A stretch of 17,062 nucleotides of DNA. It comes from Frankiaceae bacterium. GTDB taxonomy: Bacteria; Actinomycetota; Actinomycetes; Mycobacteriales; SCTD01. The position numbers were made by a program, and so were the translations under genes. Where the stretch lies: contig CANKBT010000019.1 in assembly GCA_947479995.1 (NCBI GenBank), positions 1 through 17,062 on the forward strand, written 5' to 3'. This document shows, in pieces, positions 6,578-13,837 of this stretch. Position 1 is the stretch's first letter; every line of letters starts with the position of its first letter. Below the pieces are notes generated by a model that searched no databases, was not told the origin of the DNA, and saw only the letters and a list, made by a program, of their open reading frames with translations.

Positions 6578-7186
6578 GTGGCGACCGAGGCGGACCCGGC
6601 CGACCGCGTCCTCACCGTCCCGAACGCCCTGTCGGCGCTCCGGCTGGTGGGCGTGCCGGTGTTCCTCTACCTCGTGCTCGTCGTCGAGCGCGACGGCTGG
6701 GCCGTGCTGCTGCTCATGGCCGCCGGCATCACCGACTACCTCGACGGCAAGCTCGCCCGCGTCCTCGGGCAGTACTCCGAGCTCGGGCGCCTGCTCGACC
6801 CGCTGGCCGACCGCCTCTACATCCTGGCGACCCTGCTGGCCCTGGTCGTGCGCGACGGCCTGCCGCTCTGGTGGGCCGCGGCCCTCATCGGCCGCGACGC
6901 GCTGCTCGCGCTGACGCTGCCGGTGCTGCGGCGGCACGGCTACGGCCCGCTGCAGGTCAACTACCTCGGCAAGGCCGCCACCTTCAACCTGCTCTACGCC
7001 TTCCCGATGCTGCTCGCGGCGCTGCCCGGCAACGACGGGCTGATCGCCGACGTCTTCCGGCCGATCGGCTGGGCCTTCGCCGCGTGGGGGAGCGTCCTCT
7101 ACCTCGTGGCGGGTACCGCGTACGCCGAGCAGGTGCGCCGCCTCGTGCGCGCGGACCGCGACGCGGGAGGAGCGCGACCGGCGTGA
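6578..7186 (+). CDS. CDP-alcohol phosphatidyltransferase (cardiolipin synthase/PgsA2-like)
   Basis: The 202-residue integral membrane enzyme carries the complete CDP-alcohol phosphotransferase signature DGx2ARx8Gx3Dx3D: Asp56-Gly57, Ala60-Arg61, Gly70, Asp74, Asp78. It has about five or six hydrophobic segments (roughly 22-36, 41-52, 79-91, 97-116, 133-150, 162-180). It transfers a phosphatidyl group from CDP-diacylglycerol to an alcohol. By position it corresponds to M. tuberculosis pgsA2 (Rv1822) and Streptomyces SCO1389, the latter shown to be a eukaryotic-type cardiolipin synthase, so phosphatidylglycerol is the likely acceptor; glycerol 3-phosphate is the alternative. GTG 6578 is preferred because of the -10 box just upstream. 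The stop overlaps the next gene by 4 bases. Confidence 0.85.
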   Translation: MATEADPADRVLTVPNALSALRLVGVPVFLYLVLVVERDGWAVLLLMAAGITDYLDGKLARVLGQYSELGRLLDPLADRLYILATLLALVVRDGLPLWWAAALIGRDALLALTLPVLRRHGYGPLQVNYLGKAATFNLLYAFPMLLAALPGNDGLIADVFRPIGWAFAAWGSVLYLVAGTAYAEQVRRLVRADRDAGGARPA

Positions 7187-9714
7187 GAGCGGTGGTCATG
7201 GCCGGCGGCGAGGGCACCCGCCTCCGGCCCATGACCGCCAACGCGCCCAAGCCGCTGCTGCCGGTCGCCGGCCGGCCGATCATGGAGCACGTGCTGCGGC
7301 TGCTGCGCCGCCACGGCTTCGACGAGACGGTCGTGACGGTGCAGTACCTCGCGAGCCTGGTGCGCACGCACTTCGGCGACGGCGAGGAGCTCGGCATGCA
7401 CCTGTCGTACGCCACCGAGGGCCGGCCGCTCGGCACGGCCGGGTCGGTGAAGAACGCCGAGTCGGCCCTGCGCGACGACGCGTTCGTCGTGCTGTCGGGC
7501 GACGCGCTCACCGACGTCGACCTCACGGCGCTGGTCGCGGCGCACCGCGCGCGCGGCGCCCTGGTCACCGCCTGCCTGGCGCGGGTGCCGGACCCCCTGG
7601 AGTTCGGCATCGTCGTCACCGACGACGAGCAGCGCGTGGAGCGGTTCCTGGAGAAGCCGACCTGGGGCGAGGTCTTCACCGACACGGTCAACACCGGCAT
7701 CTACGTCATGGAGCCGGAGGTCTTCGACGCCGTCGCTCCCGGCGAGCGGGTCGACTGGGCCGCCGACGTCTTCCCCGCCCTCATCGCCCGCGGCGCGCCG
7801 GTGCACGGGTGGGTCGCCGGCGGCTACTGGGAGGACGTCGGCACGCAGGAGAGCTACCTGCGGGCGCAGGCGGACGTCCTCGACCGTCGGGTCGAGGTCG
7901 AGATGCCCGGCACCGAGGTGTCGCCGGGCGTGTGGCTGGGTGAGGGCGCCGAGGTCGACCCGTCCGCCGAGCTGCGGGGCCCGCTGTGCCTCGGCGACTT
8001 CGCCAAGGTCGAGGCGGGGGCGTCGCTCGGGCCGTACACGGTGCTCGGCAAGAACGTGCTGGTCCGCAGCGGGGCGGTGCTGGAGCGGGCCGTCGTGCAC
8101 GACAACGCCCTGGTCGGCGCGCAGGTCGGCCTGCGCGGGTGCGTCATCGGCAAGGGCACCGACGTGCTGCGCGGGGCGCACGTGGAGGAGGGCGCCGTCG
8201 TCGCCGACGGCTGCGTCGTGGAGGAGGAGGCCGTGCTGTCGCCCGGCGTCCTCGTCTTCCCGGCCAAGACCATCGAGGCCGGCGCGGTCGTGCACGACAG
8301 CGTCGTGTGGGCCTCGCGGGGGAGCACCGCGCTGTTCGGCCGCCGCGGGGTCAGCGGTCTGGTCAACGTCGAGATGACGCCCGAGCACCTCGTACGGCTG
8401 GCCACGGCCTTCGCGACCACGCTGCCGCGGGGCAGCACGGTCACGACCTGCCGCGACGCCGGCCGCGCCGCCGCGTCGCTCGAGCGGGCGGTCGTCGCGG
8501 CCCTGACCACCAGCGGCGTCGGCGTGCGCGAGCTGGGCGTCATGCCCCTGCCGGTCGCCCGCTTCGACACCGCCGCCGGCCCCGCCGCCGGCGGGGTGGT
8601 GCTGCGCACGACCCCCGGCGACCCGCAGTCGCTCGACGTGCTGCTGCTCGGCCCCGACGGCGCGGACCTCTCGCCGCAGGACCGCCGCCGGCTGGAGCGG
8701 GTCTTCGCCCGCCAGGAGTTCCGGCGGGCGGCGCCCGGCGACGTGGCCGAGGTGAGCGCCCCCGACGGCCTGGTCGAGGCGTACGTCGCACACGTCCGCG
8801 GCGCCGTCGACACGTGCGGCGTCGAGGGGGCGGGCCTGCGGGTCGTGCTCGACAGCGCCGGCGGCGCGGCCGGGCTGGTGCTGCCGGCGCTGCTCGGCGG
8901 GCTCGGGGTCGACGTGCTGGCCGTCGAGGACGCGCCGCGCGACGGGCAGCACCCGCGGGAGCGGCCGACCACCGAGTCGCCCGCCGAGCACCTGGCGGCC
9001 CTCGACCGCCTCGGCCACCTCGTCCGCGAGGCGGAGGCGGCGTTCGGCGTGCGCTTCGACCACGTGGGCGAGCGCTTCTCGCTCGTCGACGAGCGCGGCG
9101 AGGTGGTCGAGGACGACCGCGCGCTGCTCGTCGTGCTCGACCTCGTCGCGGCCGAGCAGCGGCACGGCCGCATCGCCCTGCCCGTGTCGACGACCCGGGT
9201 CGCCGAGCAGGTCACGCGCTTCCACGGCTGCGGCATCCTCTGGACGCGGACGGGCGCCGTCGACCTGCGCGACGCGGGCGGCGACGGGCGCGCGGACGAC
9301 GTCGTCTTCGCCGGCGACGGGGCCGGCGGCTTCGTCGTGCCGGAGGTCGGCGGGGCGGTGGACGGCCTGGCGACCCTCGTCCGGCTTGTCGGCCTCGTGG
9401 CCCGCACCCGGCTCACCCTCAGCCGCATCGACGCGCGCATCCCGCGGGCCCACGTCGTGCGCCGCACGGTGCCGACGCCCTGGGCCCGCAAGGGCGCCGT
9501 GATGCGCGAGGTGCTCGAGGCGGCCGACGGCCGCGAGGTCGACACGGTCGACGGCCTGCGCGTGGTCGAGCCGGACGGCGGCGGCTGGGCGCTCGTGCTG
9601 CCCGACCCCGCCGAGGCCGTCACCCACCTGTGGGCCGAGGCCGCCGACCCGGGTGGCGCCGAGCGGCTGCTCGCGGCCTGGTCGGCGGTCGTCGGGGGCG
9701 CCCCCGGGCGCTGA
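7183..9714 (+). CDS. Mannose-1-phosphate guanylyltransferase fused to a degenerate phosphomannomutase domain
   Basis: The 843-residue protein has three parts. Residues 1-235 are a nucleotidyltransferase with GGEGTRLRPMT (8-18), PKPLLPV (22-28) and the metal aspartate in SGDALTDVD (Asp107), expected to make GDP-mannose (or another NDP-sugar). Residues about 245-375 are left-handed beta-helix hexapeptide repeats. Residues about 395-840 have a phosphohexomutase layout, but the key loops are lost: TASHNP is replaced by RTTPGDP (475-481), so the phosphoserine is missing, and the metal loop DGDADR is replaced by DHVGER (626-631). Streptomyces SCO1388 has the same position and is annotated as a mannose-1-phosphate guanylyltransferase. 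GGGAGGAG (7165-7172) precedes the GTG, which overlaps the previous stop. Confidence 0.85.
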   Translation: MRAVVMAGGEGTRLRPMTANAPKPLLPVAGRPIMEHVLRLLRRHGFDETVVTVQYLASLVRTHFGDGEELGMHLSYATEGRPLGTAGSVKNAESALRDDAFVVLSGDALTDVDLTALVAAHRARGALVTACLARVPDPLEFGIVVTDDEQRVERFLEKPTWGEVFTDTVNTGIYVMEPEVFDAVAPGERVDWAADVFPALIARGAPVHGWVAGGYWEDVGTQESYLRAQADVLDRRVEVEMPGTEVSPGVWLGEGAEVDPSAELRGPLCLGDFAKVEAGASLGPYTVLGKNVLVRSGAVLERAVVHDNALVGAQVGLRGCVIGKGTDVLRGAHVEEGAVVADGCVVEEEAVLSPGVLVFPAKTIEAGAVVHDSVVWASRGSTALFGRRGVSGLVNVEMTPEHLVRLATAFATTLPRGSTVTTCRDAGRAAASLERAVVAALTTSGVGVRELGVMPLPVARFDTAAGPAAGGVVLRTTPGDPQSLDVLLLGPDGADLSPQDRRRLERVFARQEFRRAAPGDVAEVSAPDGLVEAYVAHVRGAVDTCGVEGAGLRVVLDSAGGAAGLVLPALLGGLGVDVLAVEDAPRDGQHPRERPTTESPAEHLAALDRLGHLVREAEAAFGVRFDHVGERFSLVDERGEVVEDDRALLVVLDLVAAEQRHGRIALPVSTTRVAEQVTRFHGCGILWTRTGAVDLRDAGGDGRADDVVFAGDGAGGFVVPEVGGAVDGLATLVRLVGLVARTRLTLSRIDARIPRAHVVRRTVPTPWARKGAVMREVLEAADGREVDTVDGLRVVEPDGGGWALVLPDPAEAVTHLWAEAADPGGAERLLAAWSAVVGGAPGR

Positions 9715-9758
9715 CCCGCCGACCGCCCGCAACGGCGCGCCGGCCGCCGCGCCCGTGG

Positions 9759-9770
9759 CAGGCTGGCGGG
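9759..9770 (+). promoter_or_regulatory. -10 box placing the transcript start on the DUF881 start codon
   Basis: CAGGCT (9759-9764) is followed by 6 bases and then GTG at 9771, so the predicted first transcribed base is the G of the start codon. No Shine-Dalgarno sequence is present. The -35 region (about 9736-9741) is poor. Confidence 0.45.
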
Positions 9771-10631
9771 GTGCCGACCGGAGCCCCTCCTCGCGCCGCC
9801 GGCGCCCGGCGCGTCGACGGCTCGATGGCGCTGCTGGTCGACGTCGCGCGCGACGCCGAGGACCCCGCGTACGCCGAGATGGCGGCCCTGCGCGGCGGCC
9901 GGCGGCGCCCCGTGACCGCCGGCGGGCTCGTCGTCGTGCTGCTCGTCGGGCTCGCGCTCGGCGGCGCCGCGGCCGCGCTGCGCGCCGGCCGCGACGACCG
10001 CGTCGCCGTCCGCGCGTCGCTGCTCGAGGAGGTGCGCGAGCGCACCGCCGAGGTCGAGGGGCTGGAGCGCGAGTCGGCCCGCCTCGGTCAGGAGGTGGCC
10101 GCCGCGCAGGACCGCGTGCTCGCGCGCGACGCCCGCGGGCAGGCGCAGGCCGCCCGCCTCGCCGAGGTCGAGCTGGCGGCCGGCACGGTGGCGGTCACCG
10201 GCCCGGGCGTCGTCGTCACGCTCGACGACCGCCCGGAGGACACCGCGACCGGCGGCCTCGGGCGCGGCGGCGCCGTGGGCGACGGCCGCGTGCAGGACCG
10301 CGACCTGCAGGAGCTCGTCAACGCGCTGTGGGCCGCGGGCGCCGAGGCCGTCGCGGTCAACGGCCAGCGGCTCACCGCCCGCACCGCCATCCGCTCGGCC
10401 GGCGAGGCCGTCCTCGTCGACTTCCGGCCGCTCAGCCCGCCGTACGACGTGACGGCCGTCGGCGAGCCCGGCGCGCTCGCCCGGGCGCTGACCGCGGACG
10501 GGCCGGGCGCCCGCATCGTCGACTACGCCGCGCTGTACGGCCTGCCGCTCGAGGTCCGGCGCCAGGACGAGGTCCGGCTGCCCGCCGGCTCGGACGAGCC
10601 GCTCGCGACGACGGTGCCGGAGGGCTCGTGA
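9771..10631 (+). CDS. DUF881 membrane protein, first copy
   Basis: The 286-residue protein has a cytoplasmic N-terminus of about 48 residues, one transmembrane helix (about 49-70), a coiled coil (about 80-140, with repeated Glu/Arg/Ala/Leu) and an extracytoplasmic DUF881 domain (about 140-265: VTGPGVVVTLDD, LQELVNALWAAGAEAVAVNGQRLT, APY-like SPPYDVTAVG). DUF881 proteins have no firm biochemical role. In Bacillus the homologues YlxW and YlxX lie with sbp just before ftsA-ftsZ, which suggests a link to division. Here it overlaps sbp by 4 bases (GTGA). It matches Rv1823 in order. GTG 9771 is chosen from the leaderless promoter. Confidence 0.85.
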   Translation: MPTGAPPRAAGARRVDGSMALLVDVARDAEDPAYAEMAALRGGRRRPVTAGGLVVVLLVGLALGGAAAALRAGRDDRVAVRASLLEEVRERTAEVEGLERESARLGQEVAAAQDRVLARDARGQAQAARLAEVELAAGTVAVTGPGVVVTLDDRPEDTATGGLGRGGAVGDGRVQDRDLQELVNALWAAGAEAVAVNGQRLTARTAIRSAGEAVLVDFRPLSPPYDVTAVGEPGALARALTADGPGARIVDYAALYGLPLEVRRQDEVRLPAGSDEPLATTVPEGS

Positions 10632-10960
10632 TCCCGTTCCTCGCCCTCGTCGCGGGCGTCGTGCTCGGCCTCGTCGTCGAGCCGACCGTGCCGTCGGCCC
10701 TGCAGCCGTACCTGCCGATCGCGGTCGTCGCCGCCCTCGACGCCGTCTTCGGCGCCGTCCGGGCGCAGCTCGACGGGATCTTCGACGACCGGGTCTTCGT
10801 CGTCTCCTTCGTGAGCAACGTGCTCGTCGCCGCCCTCGTCGTCTTCCTCGGCGACCAGCTCGGCGTCGGCGGGCAGCTGTCGACGGGCGTCGTCGTCGTG
10901 CTCGGCATCCGGATCTTCTCCAACGCGGCCGCCATCCGGCGGCACCTGTTCAAGGCGTGA
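10628..10960 (+). CDS. sbp: Small basic protein Sbp (DUF1290)
   Basis: The 110-residue protein is almost entirely membrane: hydrophobic segments at about 2-18, 28-45, 56-76 and 84-98, ending in the basic tail RRHLFKA. The sequence YLPIAVVAALDAVFGAVRAQL followed by FDDRVFVVSFVSNVLVA is typical of DUF1290. Its role is unknown; the gene is always found beside DUF881 genes, in Bacillus next to ftsA. It is nested between two DUF881 genes with 4-base overlaps on both sides, so the three products are probably made in equal amounts and may form one membrane complex. It matches Rv1824. Confidence 0.9.
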   Translation: MIPFLALVAGVVLGLVVEPTVPSALQPYLPIAVVAALDAVFGAVRAQLDGIFDDRVFVVSFVSNVLVAALVVFLGDQLGVGGQLSTGVVVVLGIRIFSNAAAIRRHLFKA

Positions 10961-11727
10961 GCACCCGGGAGCCGGCGGACGGCGCGCCGCAGCGGCCCGC
11001 GCCCGGGCGCGGCCGGCTGGCGCGCCTGCTGCGCCCCCGCCTGCGCCGGGTCGACCTGCTCATCGCGGCGCTGCTGCTCGTGCTCGGCTTCGCCGCCGTG
11101 GTGCAGGTGCGGTCGACCCAGGAGGACGGCGTGCTGGCCAGCGCCCGCCAGGAGGACCTCGTGCGGATCCTCGACGACCTGTCGAGCCGCAGCGAGCGGC
11201 TGCGCCAGGAGGTCACCACGCTCACCGGCACCCGCGAGCGCCTGCTCAGCGACGACGGCTCGGCGGCCGCGCTGGACGAGGCCCGCCGGCGCACCGAGGT
11301 GCTGGGCGTGCTGGCCGGCACCGTGCCCGCGCGCGGCCCCGGCGTGCGCCTCACCGTCGACGACCCCGAGGGCGACGTGCGGGCCGAGGTGCTGCTCGAC
11401 GCCCTGCAGGAGCTGCGCGACGCCGGCGCCGAGGCGGTCGAGCTCCAGGGCCGGGGCGGCGACGCCGTGCGGGTGCTCGCCGGCACGTCGCTGCAGGACG
11501 CCGAGGGAGGTGTGCTCGTCGACGGCGTCGTGCTGTCCGCGCCGTACGTCTTCGTGGCCCTGGGCGACAGCTCCACGCTGTCGTCGGCGCTGGGCATCCC
11601 CGGCGGGGTGCTCGACACCGTCGAGGCCGCGGGCGGTGCCGGTCGTGTCGAGGAGGGCGAGGACCTGCGGGTGGGGGCGTTGCGACCGCTCGAGGAGCCT
11701 CGTTACGCTCGCCCCGTCCCGGACTGA
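10957..11727 (+). CDS. DUF881 membrane protein, second copy
   Basis: The 256-residue protein repeats the plan of the first copy: basic N-terminus (1-32), one transmembrane helix (about 33-50), a coiled coil (about 55-115) and a DUF881 domain (about 120-245: GTVPARGPGVRLTVDD, LLDALQELRDAGAEAVELQG, SAPYVFVALGDSSTL). The two copies differ clearly outside the core, so they are old paralogues, not a recent duplication. GTG 10957 overlaps the sbp stop (GTGA). It matches Rv1825. A -10 box for gcvH lies inside its last codons. Confidence 0.85.
   Translation: MSTREPADGAPQRPAPGRGRLARLLRPRLRRVDLLIAALLLVLGFAAVVQVRSTQEDGVLASARQEDLVRILDDLSSRSERLRQEVTTLTGTRERLLSDDGSAAALDEARRRTEVLGVLAGTVPARGPGVRLTVDDPEGDVRAEVLLDALQELRDAGAEAVELQGRGGDAVRVLAGTSLQDAEGGVLVDGVVLSAPYVFVALGDSSTLSSALGIPGGVLDTVEAAGGAGRVEEGEDLRVGALRPLEEPRYARPVPD
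11680..11709 (+). promoter_or_regulatory. Promoter of gcvH inside the end of the DUF881 gene
   Basis: TTGCGA (11680-11685) and TACGCT (11704-11709) are 18 bases apart. Transcription from about 11716 would give a leader of roughly 64 bases before the proposed gcvH start. This would let gcvH be made apart from the DUF881-sbp operon. Confidence 0.45.
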
Positions 11728-11779
11728 CCGTCCGGTCCGACGACCGCCGCGGCTCGCCCGCCCCGTCCTGGAGGCCCCA

Positions 11780-12178
11780 CTGAGCGCGAACGGCTACCCC
11801 GCGGAGCTCACCTACACCGCCGAGCACGAGTGGCTGCGCGCCGCCGAGGGCGGGCGCCTGCGCGTCGGCATCACCGCGTACGCGCAGGACGCGCTCGGCG
11901 ACGTCGTCTTCGTGACGCTGCCCGCGGTCGGCACGGCGGTCGACGCCGGCGAGGCGCTCGGCGAGGTCGAGTCGACCAAGAGCGTCTCGGACGTCTACGC
12001 GCCGCTCGCTGGCACCGTCGTCGCCGTCAACGAGGCGCTCGACGCCACGCCGGAGCTCGTCAACTCCGACCCGTACGGCGAGGGCTGGATGTTCGAGCTG
12101 GAGCCCGCCGGCGGCGCCGACGCGCTGCGCGGCGACGGGCTGCTCGACGCCGCGGCGTACGAGGCCCTGCTGCCCTGA
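11780..12178 (+). CDS. gcvH: Glycine cleavage system H protein, apparent CTG start
   Basis: The 132-residue protein is the lipoyl carrier that shuttles the aminomethyl group between the P, T and L proteins of glycine cleavage. It shows the family's YTAEHEWLR start (12-20), GITAYAQDALGDVVFVTLP (30-48) and VESTKSVSDVYAP (63-75) with Lys67 as the lipoylation site. No ATG, GTG or TTG lies in frame between the end of the previous gene and the EHEW motif. A strong GGAGG (11770-11774) stands 5 bases before CTG at 11780, and starting there gives MSANGYPAEL..., the usual distance to EHEW. I therefore propose CTG initiation. gcvP lies 3.3 kb downstream; gcvT is not in the window. Confidence 0.92.
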   Translation: MSANGYPAELTYTAEHEWLRAAEGGRLRVGITAYAQDALGDVVFVTLPAVGTAVDAGEALGEVESTKSVSDVYAPLAGTVVAVNEALDATPELVNSDPYGEGWMFELEPAGGADALRGDGLLDAAAYEALLP

Positions 12179-12191
12179 CCGGCGCGCGCCG

Positions 12192-12214
12192 ACCCTCGAC
12201 CTCGGCTCGAGGGT
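12192..12214 (+). terminator. Hairpin after gcvH
   Basis: ACCCTCGA (12192-12199) pairs perfectly with TCGAGGGT (12207-12214) around a 7-base loop, 13 bases after the gcvH stop. There is no T tract. It separates gcvH from the FHA gene's promoter. Confidence 0.6.
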
Positions 12215-12242
12215 GACGGCGTCCGCAGCCCTCAGGGAGCGG

Positions 12243-12272
12243 TTGACCCTCGCTCACCCGCGCCACTACGGT
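12243..12272 (+). promoter_or_regulatory. Strong promoter of the FHA gene
   Basis: TTGACC (12243-12248) and TACGGT (12267-12272) are separated by 18 bases, a near-ideal housekeeping promoter. Transcription from about 12279 gives a leader of about 110 bases. The same two hexamers drive the second MerR gene at 14383-14411. Confidence 0.65.
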
Positions 12273-12313
12273 CAGGCACCCCGCAGGCGTGCCCGGTGCC
12301 GCGCGGGGGCAGC

Positions 12314-12344
12314 ACAGCCCCAGGTACAGCCCCAGGCACAGGCC
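12314..12344. repeat. 12-base tandem repeat in the FHA gene leader
   Basis: ACAGCCCCAGGT (12314-12325) is followed directly by ACAGCCCCAGGC (12326-12337) and by the start of a third unit, ACAGGCC. It lies inside the predicted 5' leader, about 45 bases before the start codon. Confidence 0.6.
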
Positions 12345-12388
12345 GGCACGAGACCCCGCTCACGACCCGACCCCCGGAGGGGATGCGC

Positions 12389-12922
12389 GTGTTCTGCACG
12401 CAGTGCGGACATCAGAACCCCGACGACAGCCGCTTCTGCTCCCGCTGCGGGACGGCGCTGTCGGCGCCCGCGACGGGGCAGGGCAGCGCCGTGGAGACGA
12501 CCTCCACCATCTCCCTGAGCGCGCTGGACAGCGCGCTCGAGGGCACGCCCGACGCGGGGTCGCGCAGCGCCGAGCCCGCCGCCGGGCTCGAGCCGCCGCC
12601 CGCCGGCACGGCCCTGCTCGTGGTCAAGCGGGGGCCGAACGCCGGCAGCCGCTTCCTGCTCGACGCCGACGTCACCACCGCCGGGCGCCACCCCGAGAGC
12701 GACATCTTCCTCGACGACGTCACGGTCTCGCGCCGCCACGCGGAGTTCGTGCGCGAGGGCAGCGGCTTCCTCGTGCGCGACGTCGGCAGCCTCAACGGCA
12801 CCTACCTCGACCGCGAGCGCATCGACGCCGTCCGGCTCGCCGGCGGCGACGAGGTGCAGATCGGCAAGTACCGCCTCGTCTTCCTGGCCGGTCCCAGCCG
12901 CGAGGCGGAGGAGGGCGCGTGA
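12389..12922 (+). CDS. Zinc-ribbon FHA domain protein, GarA/OdhI type
   Basis: The 177-residue protein starts with a zinc ribbon (Cys3, Cys6, Cys17, Cys20), followed by a low-complexity linker and an FHA domain (about 76-165) with the phosphothreonine-binding residues in GRHPESD (99-105), VSRRHAEF (113-120) and LNGTYLD (135-141). The linker holds VETTST (35-40), matching the ETTS motif of GarA/OdhI where PknG and PknB phosphorylate the two threonines. In relatives the unphosphorylated protein binds 2-oxoglutarate dehydrogenase and glutamate enzymes. Position matches garA (Rv1827), which lacks the zinc ribbon. GGAGG at 12376-12380 is 8 bases from this GTG but only 2 from the ATG at 12383, so GTG is preferred. 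The stop overlaps the next gene. Confidence 0.87.
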   Translation: MFCTQCGHQNPDDSRFCSRCGTALSAPATGQGSAVETTSTISLSALDSALEGTPDAGSRSAEPAAGLEPPPAGTALLVVKRGPNAGSRFLLDADVTTAGRHPESDIFLDDVTVSRRHAEFVREGSGFLVRDVGSLNGTYLDRERIDAVRLAGGDEVQIGKYRLVFLAGPSREAEEGA

Positions 12923-13677
12923 GCGTCGGCGCCGCTGCCGGTGCCGCCGGCCCGGGCCGGGCCTTCATGTCGATCGGCGAGGTGCTGGGGCTGCTGCGCC
13001 CGGACTTCGCCGACATCACGATCAGCAAGATCCGCTTCCTCGAGGACGAGGGGCTGATCAAGCCCGAGCGCACCAGCTCGGGCTACCGCAAGTTCTCCCG
13101 CGAGGACGTCGGGCGGCTGCGCTACGTGCTGGCCGCCCAGCGCGACCAGTACCTCCCCCTGAGGGTCATCAAGGAGCACCTCGACGCGATCGACCGCGGG
13201 CTCGAGCCGCCGGCGCTGGGCGGCGGCGGGCCCAAGGTGCCGCGCGCCCTCGTCGCGGCCGAGGGCCTGCCCGGGCCGGAGGCCTTCCGCCCCGAGGTCA
13301 GCGAGATGCGGCTGTCGCGCGCCGAGCTGCTCGAGGCGGCCGGGCTCGAGCCCGCGCAGCTCGAGCAGCTCGAGCAGTACGGCCTGGTCGCGCCGCGCGC
13401 GGGCGGCGTGCACTTCGACGGCGACGCGCTCGTCATCGCCAAGACCGTCGCTGAGATGGCCCGCTTCGGCATCGAGGCCCGCCACCTGCGCCCGTTCAAG
13501 GCCGCCGCCGACCGCGAGATCGGGCTGCTGGAGCAGGTCGTCACGCCGCTGGTGCGCCAGCGCAACCCGGAGGCCCGGGCGCGGGCCGACGAGGCCGTCC
13601 GCGAGCTGGCTGCGCTGTCGGTCAAGCTGCACAGCACGCTCGTGCGGGCCGGCCTCGGGCCGGGCCTGCGCCGCTGA
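12919..13677 (+). CDS. ftsR: MerR-family regulator, FtsR/Rv1828 type
   Basis: The 252-residue regulator has an N-terminal MerR winged helix (about 17-90): MSIGEVLGLLRPDF, then ISKIRFLEDEGLIKPERTSSGYRKF, then LRYVLAAQRDQYLPLRVIKEHL. A helical C-terminal domain (about 120-250) follows, like Rv1828 of M. tuberculosis. The Corynebacterium orthologue FtsR activates ftsZ. No cysteine or other effector ligand site stands out. The GTG at 12919 overlaps the FHA gene's stop and has GGAGGAGGG just upstream; the ATG at 12967 is an alternative that would drop 16 low-complexity residues. Assignment to FtsR combines sequence type and conserved order. Confidence 0.85.
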   Translation: MSVGAAAGAAGPGRAFMSIGEVLGLLRPDFADITISKIRFLEDEGLIKPERTSSGYRKFSREDVGRLRYVLAAQRDQYLPLRVIKEHLDAIDRGLEPPALGGGGPKVPRALVAAEGLPGPEAFRPEVSEMRLSRAELLEAAGLEPAQLEQLEQYGLVAPRAGGVHFDGDALVIAKTVAEMARFGIEARHLRPFKAAADREIGLLEQVVTPLVRQRNPEARARADEAVRELAALSVKLHSTLVRAGLGPGLRR

Positions 13678-13678
13678 C

Positions 13679-13700
13679 GCGGGGGAGCAGGACGCCCCGC
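13679..13700 (+). terminator. Hairpin after ftsR
   Basis: GCGGGG (13679-13684) pairs with CCCCGC (13695-13700) around a 10-base loop, starting 1 base after the stop. It lies directly before the next -10 box. Modest stem; no T tract. Confidence 0.35.
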
Positions 13701-13706
13701 CAGGGG

Positions 13707-13837
13707 TAGGCTCGACCGGGCCGGCGGCCCGGCGCGGCCCCCTCGCGGGGGTGGCGGCTCCGGGCGACCCGACGGGCCGGCGCGTCGCCGGTGCCCGGCC
13801 GGCGCGAGGGCCGGCGAGCCGGCAGGTGGAGGACGAC
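13707..13837 (+). promoter_or_regulatory. -10 box and GC-rich structured leader of the nuclease gene
   Basis: TAGGCT (13707-13712) predicts a start near 13719 and a leader of about 119 bases, almost wholly G and C. CCCCC-TCGC-GGGGG (13738-13751) folds into a short hairpin, and several copies of GCCGGC and related words further down can pair in many ways. The RBS GGAGG (13828-13832) lies within this GC-rich tract and might be masked. No known riboswitch is recognised. Confidence 0.4.

Noticed and set aside
6871..7182. N-terminal extension of the guanylyltransferase
   Set aside because: The extension is an out-of-frame reading of the preceding gene; the GGEGTRLRP motif begins right after GTG 7183, which has a good RBS.
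7099..9732. Minus-strand frame of 877 codons opposite the guanylyltransferase gene
   Set aside because: Same GC artefact; no domain seen and the + strand frame has a complete nucleotidyltransferase.
12383..12385. ATG 12383 as the start of the FHA protein
   Set aside because: Only 2 bases separate it from GGAGG; GTG 12389 has 8. The difference is two residues, so this is a preference, not a certainty.
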